Assembly (NCBI GenBank): GCA_014378125.1
Contig: JACMOG010000549.1
Coordinates: 1 to 7,847 of the forward strand
Direction: 5' to 3'
DNA: 7,847 bases
DNA from: Vitreoscilla sp.
GTDB taxonomy: Bacteria > Pseudomonadota > Gammaproteobacteria > Burkholderiales > Burkholderiaceae
The position numbers were made by a program, and so were the translations under genes. The notes under the pieces are model-generated. The model worked only from the letters and a program-made list of their open reading frames with translations. It was not told where the DNA came from and made no database searches. Each line of letters begins with the position of its first letter. The stretch's first letter is position 1. Positions 1-5,563 of the stretch are shown here, piece after piece.

Positions 1-1098
1 GACGTGCGCGCCAACACCACGCAAGCGGTGCCGGATGGCAGCGACGCCTGGGGCGAGCGCTATCGCCTGGTGGGCCACAAGTGGTTCATGTCGGGGCCCA
101 TGAGCGGCGCGTTCCTGGTGGTGGCGCAGACGCCCGCCGGCCCCACCTGCTTCTTTCTTCCGCGCTGGCTGCCCGATGGCTCGCTCAACGCGGTGCGCAT
201 CCAGCGCCTGAAGGACAAGCTGGGCAACAAGGCCAATGCCAGCTCCGAGGTGGAGTTCGTCGACGCGCTCGCCTGGCGCGTGGGTGACGAGGGCCGCGGC
301 CTGCCGCAGATCCTGGCCATGGGCGCGCTCACGCGGCTCGATTGCGCGCTGGGCACCGCCGGCCTGATGCGCGGCGCGCTGGCGCTGGCCCTGCACCACG
401 CCACGCATCGCCGGGCCTTCGGCAGGCGCCTGGTCGCCCACGCGTTGATGCGCAACGTGCTGGCCGACCTCGCGCTGGAGAGCGAGCCCGCCACCGCGCT
501 GGCGCTGCGGCTCGCGCGCGCCGTCGATCGAAGCGAGCACGCGGCCACGCCCGCCGCCGAGCGCGAGCACGAGGCGCTGATGCGGCGCCTGCTCACGCCC
601 GCCGCCAAGGACTGGGTGTGCAAGCGCGGCAGCCACTTCGCGCAGGAGGCCATGGAGTGCCTGGGCGGCAACGGCTACGTCGAAGGGGAGGGCGAGGGCG
701 TGATGGCGCGCATCTACCGCGAGATGCCGCTCAACTCCATCTGGGAGGGCGCCGGCAACATCATGGCGCCCGACCTGCTGCGCGCGCTGCGCAGCGGCCC
801 CGTGGCCGACGCCGTGCGCCACGAGACGCGCGCCGCCCAGGGCGCGCACCTGCTGCTCGATCGCGCCATCGAGCGCCTGCTGGCGCGCATCGACGGCGGC
901 GTCGACGAGATCGATGCCCGCCGCTTCGCGCGCGACCTGGCGCTGGTCACGCAGGGCGCGCTGCTGGCGCAGACCGCACCGCCGGCCGTGCTGGCCGCGT
1001 TCTGCGACAGCCGGCTCGACGGCGCGCCCGACGCGTTCGGCCAGCTGGCCGCGGGCACCGATTTCGACGCGATCCTCAAGCGAGCGGCCGCGCACTGA
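1..1098 (+). CDS. aidB: AidB-family acyl-CoA dehydrogenase, 5'-truncated by the window edge
   Basis: The reading frame is open from base 1 (first codon Asp) to a TGA at 1096-1098, giving 365 residues of what should be a protein of about 540-560; roughly the first third lies outside the window. From memory it aligns closely with E. coli AidB: GHKWF (near residue 26), RLKDKLGN (69-76), LMRNVLADLALE, then RIYREMPLNSIWEG (237-250), whose Glu249 lies where acyl-CoA dehydrogenases often carry the catalytic base. About 110 residues follow, corresponding to the AidB C-terminal helical domain that binds DNA in E. coli. AidB proteins are FAD-containing members of the acyl-CoA dehydrogenase superfamily linked to the alkylation response; many Burkholderiales homologues are annotated only as acyl-CoA or isovaleryl-CoA dehydrogenases, so the substrate is unknown. 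The downstream dehydrogenase begins 35 nt later. Family assignment is firm; the symbol is by homology only. Confidence 0.9.
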   Translation, partial: DVRANTTQAVPDGSDAWGERYRLVGHKWFMSGPMSGAFLVVAQTPAGPTCFFLPRWLPDGSLNAVRIQRLKDKLGNKANASSEVEFVDALAWRVGDEGRGLPQILAMGALTRLDCALGTAGLMRGALALALHHATHRRAFGRRLVAHALMRNVLADLALESEPATALALRLARAVDRSEHAATPAAEREHEALMRRLLTPAAKDWVCKRGSHFAQEAMECLGGNGYVEGEGEGVMARIYREMPLNSIWEGAGNIMAPDLLRALRSGPVADAVRHETRAAQGAHLLLDRAIERLLARIDGGVDEIDARRFARDLALVTQGALLAQTAPPAVLAAFCDSRLDGAPDAFGQLAAGTDFDAILKRAAAH

Positions 1099-1133
1099 GC
1101 GGCTCGCCGGACAAGACAGACAACGGAGATGAC

Positions 1134-2045
1134 ATGAGCAGCAATTCCTGGCAAGGCCGCACGGCCGTGATCACCGGCGCCGCCTCGGGCTTCGGCCTCG
1201 AGACCTCGCGCCTGGCCGCGCGCAAGGGCATGAACGTGGTGATGGCCGACGTGCTCGAGGAGCCGCTGGCCGCCGCGGTCAAGGAGATCGAGGCGTTGGG
1301 CGTGCCGGTGCTGGCGTCCAAGTGCGACGTGCGCCACGCCGCCGAGGTGGAGGCGCTGGGCGCCGCTACGCTGGCCCGCTTCGGCGCCCCGCACCTCGTG
1401 TTCAACAACGCGGGCGTGGGCGCCGGCGGGCTCATCTGGGAACACACGGCGCGCGACTGGGACTGGGTGATGGGCGTCAACGTGATGGGCGTCGCGCACG
1501 GCGTGCGCGTGTTCACGCCGATGATGCTGGCGGCCGAGGAGGCCGACCCGGCGTTCTCGGGCCACATCGTCAACACGGCGTCGATGGCGGGCTTGGTCAA
1601 CATGCCCAACATGGGCGTCTACAACGTCAGCAAGCACGCGGTGGTGGCCCTCAGCGAGACGCTGTACCAGGACCTGCGCCTGGTGAGCGAGCGCGTGCAG
1701 GCCCACGTGCTGTGCCCGTACTTCGTGCCGACGGGCATCGCGCACAGCGAGCGCGCCCGCCCGCAGGACGCGCAGGAGGACGACCGCCGCGCCACCACCA
1801 GCCAGCGCGTGGCGCAGGGCCTGATCGAGAAGGCCGTGGCCGGGGGGCGCGTGACCGCGGCCGACGTGGCGGAGTTGGTGTTCGACGCGCTGGAGGCCAA
1901 CCGCTTCTACATCTACAGCCACCCGAAGGCGCTGGCGCCGGTGCACACGCGCGCCGCGGACATCATGGCCGGCACCAACCCGTCCGACCCGTACCGCGAG
2001 CGCCCCGAACTGGGCGAGCAGCTGCGGGCGGCGCTGAGACGGTGA
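1134..2045 (+). CDS. SDR family NAD(P)-dependent oxidoreductase
   Basis: This 303-residue protein is a classical short-chain dehydrogenase. The cofactor motif TGAASGFG spans residues 14-21, Asp39 closes the second strand (usually a sign of NAD(H) preference), CDV is at 64-66 and NNAG at 91-94. The catalytic tetrad can be read as Asn116, Ser150 (NTASMAG), Tyr163 and Lys167 (YNVSK). It is cytoplasmic, with no signal peptide or membrane segment, and somewhat longer than the 250-residue norm because of an extended substrate-loop and C-terminal region. The ATG at 1134 is chosen because GGAGAT lies at 1125-1130 with good spacing and the Rossmann fold starts right after it. It follows the acyl-CoA dehydrogenase by 35 nt, so cotranscription is likely and a role in lipid or acyl-CoA metabolism is possible. 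The alcohol or ketone substrate cannot be deduced. Confidence 0.92.
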   Translation: MSSNSWQGRTAVITGAASGFGLETSRLAARKGMNVVMADVLEEPLAAAVKEIEALGVPVLASKCDVRHAAEVEALGAATLARFGAPHLVFNNAGVGAGGLIWEHTARDWDWVMGVNVMGVAHGVRVFTPMMLAAEEADPAFSGHIVNTASMAGLVNMPNMGVYNVSKHAVVALSETLYQDLRLVSERVQAHVLCPYFVPTGIAHSERARPQDAQEDDRRATTSQRVAQGLIEKAVAGGRVTAADVAELVFDALEANRFYIYSHPKALAPVHTRAADIMAGTNPSDPYRERPELGEQLRAALRR

Positions 2046-2066
2046 GGGTGCGTCCGGAGAGAAGGG

Positions 2067-2096
2067 GCGACAGGAGTACACCAAATCGTGTATGAT
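2067..2096 (+). promoter_or_regulatory. Putative sigma70 promoter of the cold-shock gene
   Basis: TATGAT at 2091-2096 matches the -10 consensus at five of six positions. GCGACA at 2067-2072 matches the last four bases of TTGACA, with an 18-bp spacer. Transcription would start near 2103, leaving a leader of about 160 nt before the cold-shock ATG, which is typical of cspA-type genes. Called by eye. Confidence 0.5.
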
Positions 2097-2102
2097 GTCG
2101 CA

Positions 2103-2264
2103 GTAGGCAATACTTAAGACCGTTGTACAGTAGGACTCCTCCGGCATTACCGTCGTGTGAACGACGTCTCGGCTTGGTCGAACTCTCCAGTTTGATTTTC
2201 TTGCGTAGTACCTGCACTGCGTTGGCATGTGCTGCGCATGATTTTGAATTAGGATTTTTCGAGT
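2103..2264 (+). promoter_or_regulatory. Long 5' leader of the cold-shock gene (possible RNA thermosensor)
   Basis: About 160 nt separate the predicted transcription start from the csp ATG, and no convincing ORF fills them. The leader has T-rich stretches and a hairpin at 2151-2166: CGTCGT, loop GTGA, ACGACG, a perfect 6-bp stem capped by a GNRA-type tetraloop. The ribosome binding site is probably AGGA at 2251-2254. Long structured leaders of cspA-family mRNAs are known to refold with temperature and control stability and translation; that this one does so is inferred from its position and length. Confidence 0.5.
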
Positions 2265-2474
2265 ATGTCGAACGAAACCGGTATCGTGAAGTGGTTCAAT
2301 GACGGCAAGGGCTTCGGGTTCATCACCCCGGACTCCGGCGGCAAGGATCTGTTCGCCCACTTCAGCGAGATCCAGGGCGATGGCTTCAAGAGCCTGGCCG
2401 AAAACCAGCGCGTGGAATTCGAAGTGAAGCAAGGCCAGAAGGGCCTGCAAGCCTCGAACATCCGCCCGCTGTAA
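2265..2474 (+). CDS. Cold-shock protein, CspA family
   Basis: This 69-residue protein is a complete single cold-shock domain, the normal length for the family. RNP1 is KGFGFI (residues 15-20) and RNP2 is LFAHF (29-33); the nucleic-acid-stacking aromatics Trp10, Phe11, Phe17, Phe19, Phe30 and Phe33 are present. Such proteins form a five-stranded OB barrel in the cytoplasm, bind single-stranded RNA or DNA and act as RNA chaperones; some are cold-induced, others constitutive. AGGA at 2251-2254 precedes the ATG by 10 nt, a somewhat long spacing. The gene sits behind its own promoter and long leader and heads a block ending with infA, which suggests a link to translation adaptation. Which paralogue (cspA, cspD and so on) it is cannot be told. 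Confidence 0.97.
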   Translation: MSNETGIVKWFNDGKGFGFITPDSGGKDLFAHFSEIQGDGFKSLAENQRVEFEVKQGQKGLQASNIRPL

Positions 2475-2482
2475 TGCACGGT

Positions 2483-2507
2483 CTGCGCGCTCAACCTGGG
2501 CGCGCAG
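2483..2507 (+). other. Perfect 8-bp hairpin just after csp, without a T-tract
   Basis: CTGCGCGC (2483-2490), a 9-nt loop, then GCGCGCAG (2500-2507) form a fully paired stem starting 8 nt after the csp stop. No T-run follows, so it is not a canonical intrinsic terminator. It could protect the csp mRNA 3' end or attenuate read-through into the small genes towards infA. Confidence 0.45.
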
Positions 2508-2550
2508 CGTGACGGCCGCAATCCGGTCCCCCCGCAAGGCAAGATCCCCC

Positions 2551-2811
2551 ATGAGCAAAGCTGCCAAGGGAATTTTGGACGCCTCCGTCACGGAGGAAGC
2601 GGAGCGGAAGGAACGATTGCGGCAGGCACTGCCGGCCGCCGTGGAGCTCTTGCGCTCGCGGCAAGCCGGCTTGATAGCCGCCAGGGAGATCGAGGAATTC
2701 GTTTCCCTGAACTGGCTGGAATGGCACGGTGGCACGCTGCGGCTGACCGTCACCGGGTCGAACGTCTGCTCGCAAGCGCGAGCGAATTCGGCCCAGGCTC
2801 GCCAAACGTGA
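2551..2811 (+). CDS. Small hypothetical protein between csp and infA
   Basis: I do not recognise a named family. The 86-residue product starts with a helical, charged segment (MSKAAKGILDASVTEEAERKER), continues with a helix rich in Ala, Leu and Arg, and has a central segment LNWLEWHGGTLRLTVTG. That segment reads like the last helix and beta-wing of a small winged-helix-like domain, though this is only an impression. There is no signal peptide or membrane segment. The ATG at 2551 is preferred to a GTG at 2509, because the GTG start would overlap the post-csp hairpin; the ribosome binding site is weak (AAGG around 2536-2539). Codon use is high-GC3 like its neighbours and the frame is clean, so it is probably a real gene. 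The last residues (SQARANSAQARQT) are low-complexity and may be poorly conserved. Confidence 0.6.
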   Translation: MSKAAKGILDASVTEEAERKERLRQALPAAVELLRSRQAGLIAAREIEEFVSLNWLEWHGGTLRLTVTGSNVCSQARANSAQARQT

Positions 2812-2849
2812 GCACGACGCGACGCCCCCCAGGTCGCCATGCCCCGACA

Positions 2850-3206
2850 ATGAATGCGCCCGAAACGGGTGCGGCGATCTACCCCCAAGCAGGCAAGAGG
2901 CGACGGGCAACAGATCGCACAGAAAGCAATAAAATAATTACTGATATTCCCATCGGCAAGTACACGGTTTGCCCCATGGCCAAACCCCAAGCCGAAGGCG
3001 GCTACACCGCCACAGTTTCCATCGGCACCGGTCGCGGCAACGCGTCCCATGCCCGCGTGATGCGCTTCGCGCCGCTCTTCGAGACGTCCGAAGCTGCACT
3101 GCGCTACGCCACCTCCGAAGGCCTGAACTGGGCGCGCCAACAGCCGGCGTGGTCCACCTCGCGGGCCATTGCCGCGCGTGGCACCGCTGGCCTTTCCATC
3201 GCATAA
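2850..3206 (+). CDS. Small hypothetical protein upstream of infA (start uncertain)
   Basis: The 118-residue reading has two parts. The first 30 residues look unstructured and basic. From IPIGKYTVCP (residues 33-42) to the end comes a compact alpha/beta pattern: a strand, GYTATVSIGTGRG, RVMRFAPLFETSEAA and a helix ending GLNWARQQP. I recall similar small uncharacterised proteins from Burkholderiales but cannot name a family. The ATG at 2850 is the last ATG before the IPIGKY segment; a start at 2976 would remove that segment, and the open frame extends back to 2721, so the true start is unsettled. A TAAAAT at 2930-2935 could be an internal -10 element. The stop is 18 nt before infA, so the two are probably cotranscribed. 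Confidence 0.62.
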   Translation: MNAPETGAAIYPQAGKRRRATDRTESNKIITDIPIGKYTVCPMAKPQAEGGYTATVSIGTGRGNASHARVMRFAPLFETSEAALRYATSEGLNWARQQPAWSTSRAIAARGTAGLSIA

Positions 3207-3224
3207 ATTTCAGGAGCGTTTTCC

Positions 3225-3461
3225 ATGGCAAAAGAAGAACTGATCGAGATGCACGGGGTGGTCGAGGACGTGCTGCCTGACTCCCGCTACCGCGTGAAGC
3301 TGGACAACGGGCACCAACTGGTCGCCTACACGTCCGGCAAGATGCGCAAGCATCACATCCGCATCCTGGCCGGCGACAAGGTGTCGCTGGAACTGTCGCC
3401 CTACGACCTCACCAAGGGCCGCATCACGTTCCGGCACATCGAGCGCCGCGGGCCCAACTGA
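3225..3461 (+). CDS. infA: Translation initiation factor IF-1
   Basis: The 78-residue product is clearly IF-1: [52 protein letters not shown] and KGRITFRH follow the E. coli protein (72 residues) throughout. IF-1 is an OB-fold protein that binds the A site of the 30S subunit during initiation together with IF-2 and IF-3. AGGAG at 3212-3216 lies 8 nt before the ATG, an excellent site. The C-terminus has a short extra tail (HIERRGPN). Many betaproteobacteria carry two infA genes, one in the ribosomal protein cluster and one elsewhere. The location next to csp and not among ribosomal genes suggests this is the second copy; that is inference from context. Transcription probably ends at the terminator at 3508-3540. 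Confidence 0.98.
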   Translation: MAKEELIEMHGVVEDVLPDSRYRVKLDNGHQLVAYTSGKMRKHHIRILAGDKVSLELSPYDLTKGRITFRHIERRGPN

Positions 3462-3467
3462 CGGCCC

Positions 3468-3497
3468 GGGGTCTGGCCCCGTTTGGGGCCAGACCCC
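3468..3497. repeat. Perfect 13-bp palindrome (REP-like), GGGGTCTGGCCCC
   Basis: GGGGTCTGGCCCC at 3468-3480 and its exact reverse complement at 3485-3497 flank a GTTT loop, starting 7 nt after the infA stop. There is no T-tract; the true terminator follows 10 nt later. Related palindromes built on GGGGTC...GACCCC are, from memory, common between genes in Burkholderiales, so this is probably a REP-type extragenic element. It could also stabilise the infA mRNA 3' end. Confidence 0.75.
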
Positions 3498-3507
3498 GCA
3501 GGACAAG

Positions 3508-3540
3508 AGCCCGCCGGCATGTCGCCCGCGGGCTTTTTTT
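3508..3540 (+). terminator. Intrinsic terminator after infA
   Basis: AGCCCGC (3508-3514) pairs with GCGGGCT (3528-3534) across a 13-nt loop and is followed by an unbroken run of seven T (3534-3540). The A-rich ACAAG just upstream can extend the pairing. This is a canonical Rho-independent terminator on the plus strand and marks the end of the csp-infA block. Confidence 0.9.
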
Positions 3541-3700
3541 CGTCTTCTCGCCAAATCGGCGCCACGCTTGCAATCCCTCTTTGCTGGGATAGGTGTCGCC
3601 GCGCCCGTGGCGATACTCCCAGCTCGTTGGGGCGCTGCCGGAAGGGCGCCGCCTGTTGAAGACGCGGTGTTCCGCAACCGCCGGTCATTTCGAAGCGTAC
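3541..3700 (+). other. Leader region between the infA terminator and the lipase cassette
   Basis: These 160 bases carry no convincing gene. A frame continuous with the next gene is open from 3593, but its translation looks random, so I do not extend the gene there. TTGCAA at 3568-3573 is a possible -35 with only a weak -10 partner near 3588-3594. The cassette promoter should lie here because the terminator ends just upstream. Confidence 0.35.
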
Positions 3701-4063
3701 GTGATTTCAATTTCTCAGGATCAGTGGCATCAACTGGGCAAGAGCAATTTCGAATCGCGGATGGTGGCCATCCTTCGCGAACACTTCCCGGATCAGACAG
3801 CCCCATCCAGCGCCGACCAGCCCGCCGCGCCCATTCCCGCGCTCATGGAGCGAGCCGCCGGCTACGGACTCGTCGACGAGCAGTCGGCCGCCGTCTTCGT
3901 GCTGAACACCTGGCTGCTGGGCCCCGACTTCGACCAGCGCATCCCCGGCCTGCAGCAGATCCTGAGTTCGAAACAGCTGTCGCCCGGCACGAAAGCCGAT
4001 GCGCTGACGAACTTCTCGATCACGGCCTTCCACGAGCTCGAGCAAGCCAAGGGGGCTGCATGA
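3701..4063 (+). CDS. Small hypothetical protein upstream of the lipase; possible effector partner
   Basis: The 120-residue cytoplasmic protein starts at GTG 3701 (MISISQDQWHQLG); a later ATG at 3761 would remove the first helix. No strong ribosome binding site is seen. It is helical, with a segment reading ALMERAAGYGLVDEQSAAVFVLNTWLLGPDFD. That pattern (ERAAxYG, then a helix, then GPDFD) resembles small uncharacterised proteins I recall encoded beside type VI lipase effectors in Proteobacteria. Its stop overlaps the lipase start (ATGA at 4060-4063), so translation is probably coupled and the proteins may be made in ratio. A chaperone or adaptor role for the lipase is inferred from this position; no catalytic motif is visible. 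It is certainly not VgrG, and I see no PAAR domain. Confidence 0.72.
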   Translation: MISISQDQWHQLGKSNFESRMVAILREHFPDQTAPSSADQPAAPIPALMERAAGYGLVDEQSAAVFVLNTWLLGPDFDQRIPGLQQILSSKQLSPGTKADALTNFSITAFHELEQAKGAA

Positions 4064-5364
4064 GTTGGGGTGACGATCCCACCCCCTACGGCAACCCGCT
4101 GCGCGACCTCTGGAATGCGGGCGCCCAGGCCATCGGCAACAAGATGAGCGCGCTCGGCGCGGCTGCCTCGGCCGCCAAGGACAAGGTCGCGTCGCTGGCG
4201 CAATCCGCCGCCGAAGCCACGGTGTCGGCGGCCAAGAAGGCGGCCGCCGGCGCATTCGTCGGCGCCGAAGGCGTCGCCGCGGGCGCGGAAGGCCCGGCGG
4301 GGGTCGCGGGGGGCGCCACCGGCTATGCGGGCTACCAGGTGGCGAAGCCCGTGGTGGGTGCGGTGGGGGCCGTGCAGAAGGCCGCGGCGGCCGTCAAGAA
4401 CCGATTTTCGCCGCAGCGGCCGGCGCTGGTGCCGTGCGTCCCGTGCCAGGAATGCATGACCGCCAAGGAGCGTGCGGCCCGCATCGAGAAGCGCAACGCG
4501 CTCATCGCCCAGGCACAGGCGTCGCCCGACCCGGCGGTGCGGGCGGCCGGCACGGAGCTCAAGAGCGACATGCATGCGGTGGAGCTGGCGTCGCTGTCGG
4601 AGGATACGTACAACCAGTACAACCCGAATGCGACGAACAAGACGCCGCCGTCGCCGTGGAAGGCAATGACTCCGGACGAACTCCGGGCTGCCGACATCGA
4701 TGTCGATGACATGAAGACCGCGCGCGCGGTCGTCTACAAGTGTCCGGACGACTTTCCTTTTGACCCGAAAACTGTTGTCGCGTTCCAGGGGACGACCGCC
4801 GATCCGGACGACATTCTTGCAGACCATGACCAAGCACTCGGCTTGAAGACGTCGCAATATGAAGCCGCCAAGAAGCTCGGCAAGCAGTTGAATGGAAACT
4901 CCGAGTTTGAAGATGCCGAGGTCACCGGCCATTCTTTGGGCGGCGGAAAGGCCCAGGCGGCGGGCGTGATTGCAGGCCTGAAGGGGCAGATGTTCAACTC
5001 CGCTGGGCTGAACCCGAGGACGATGGGCTTGCCGGCCGACGGACTTGAAAAGTATGTGGGCGATTTCAACCAGTGCCGATCCGACGGTGGCCTCACCCAG
5101 GGCTACGGCGATCCGCTCACCGGCACCCAGAACTCGCTGGGCTTCCAGAAGGTGGTGCTCGGAGTGGTGAAGGGTGCATCCGGCGTGATCAAGGCCAACC
5201 AGTGGGCTGGCGACCAACTGGGCTTATCTGACGCTGTCGCTGGCAACGTGCCACAGATCGGAAAGGATCTCGTCACGCGGCTGACAGGAATCACGGCCCA
5301 GGAGGCCCAGAACAACTTCGACTTCAGTGGCGGCAAGTGGTACATCGCCTCCGGCGATCGGTGA
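4060..5364 (+). CDS. Lipase-domain protein, probable T6SS-type lipase effector; frameshifted near its 3' end
   Basis: The frame starts at ATG 4060, inside the stop of the upstream gene, with AAGGGGG at 4049-4055, and ends early at TGA 5364 (434 residues). Residues 20-113 are Ala/Gly-rich, helical and partly hydrophobic. A CxxCxxC motif follows (Cys126, 129, 132). The alpha/beta-hydrolase part has VVAFQGTT (239-246) and the nucleophile elbow GHSLGG with Ser292; Asp351 in GDPLTG is a candidate acid. The expected C-terminal histidine is missing from this frame but appears in the +1 frame (5348-5563), so the ancestral product was about 500 residues. Lipases of this layout are typical type VI effectors attacking membrane phospholipids; here this is inferred from the fold, the coupled partner gene and the adjacent periplasmic ankyrin protein. 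No Sec signal peptide is present. As sequenced, the enzyme is probably inactive. Confidence 0.8.
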   Translation: MSWGDDPTPYGNPLRDLWNAGAQAIGNKMSALGAAASAAKDKVASLAQSAAEATVSAAKKAAAGAFVGAEGVAAGAEGPAGVAGGATGYAGYQVAKPVVGAVGAVQKAAAAVKNRFSPQRPALVPCVPCQECMTAKERAARIEKRNALIAQAQASPDPAVRAAGTELKSDMHAVELASLSEDTYNQYNPNATNKTPPSPWKAMTPDELRAADIDVDDMKTARAVVYKCPDDFPFDPKTVVAFQGTTADPDDILADHDQALGLKTSQYEAAKKLGKQLNGNSEFEDAEVTGHSLGGGKAQAAGVIAGLKGQMFNSAGLNPRTMGLPADGLEKYVGDFNQCRSDGGLTQGYGDPLTGTQNSLGFQKVVLGVVKGASGVIKANQWAGDQLGLSDAVAGNVPQIGKDLVTRLTGITAQEAQNNFDFSGGKWYIASGDR

Positions 5365-5563
5365 CGTGCGCAACGTGCCCAGCAAGAACGCGGACGGCTC
5401 GCCGTCGAGCCTGGCGGCGCAGCACAGCATCGTCAACCTGCACCAGGGCATCGAGTCGCGCAAGGCGGCAGATATCCAGACGATGTTGGATGGCACCGGC
5501 AACCCGGCTCCTGTGAGCGACTACATTTCGTTGTCCGACAGTCCCAAGGTCAGCGCCCCATGA
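5348..5563 (+). pseudogene. C-terminal remnant of the lipase in the +1 frame
   Basis: This frame reads PPAIGDVRNVPSKN and then LAAQHSIVNLHQGIE before stopping at 5561-5563. It has no plausible independent start; a GTG at 5327 lies within the lipase frame and lacks a ribosome binding site. Three points tie it to the lipase. Dropping one base around 5347 joins the frames as GKWYIPPAIGDV. The segment holds a histidine (codon 5423-5425) in a QHS context, suited to the missing catalytic residue. Its stop overlaps the next gene's ATG (ATGA at 5560-5563), as at the other junction of this operon. The span 4060-5563 is 1504 nt, exactly one more than a multiple of three. A sequencing error would give the same picture. 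Confidence 0.78.

Noticed and set aside
2582..2596. A hairpin, CCTCCG-TCA-CGGAGG, as a regulatory element.
   Set aside because: It lies within a coding frame, is only 6 bp, and has no T-tract; such pairs occur by chance in GC-rich genes.
714..3140. A long minus-strand open frame of about 800 codons across the SDR and csp genes.
   Set aside because: It runs antisense to clearly recognisable genes, and its translation is low-complexity (Ala, Arg, His, Gly). Long antisense frames are expected at this GC content.
3593..3700. An N-terminal extension of the small gene upstream of the lipase, starting near 3593.
   Set aside because: The added residues (MSPRPWRYSQ onward) look like random translation of a leader and lack a ribosome binding site; the helical domain begins at the GTG at 3701.
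3862..5217. A 451-codon minus-strand open frame antisense to the lipase gene.
   Set aside because: The composition is dominated by Arg, His, Leu and Gly with no recognisable motif, while the plus-strand frame has lipase motifs.
5341..5364. Programmed ribosomal frameshifting in the lipase gene.
   Set aside because: No slippery heptamer or convincing downstream pseudoknot is visible at the junction, and the gene type is not known for recoding. Mutation or sequencing error is simpler.
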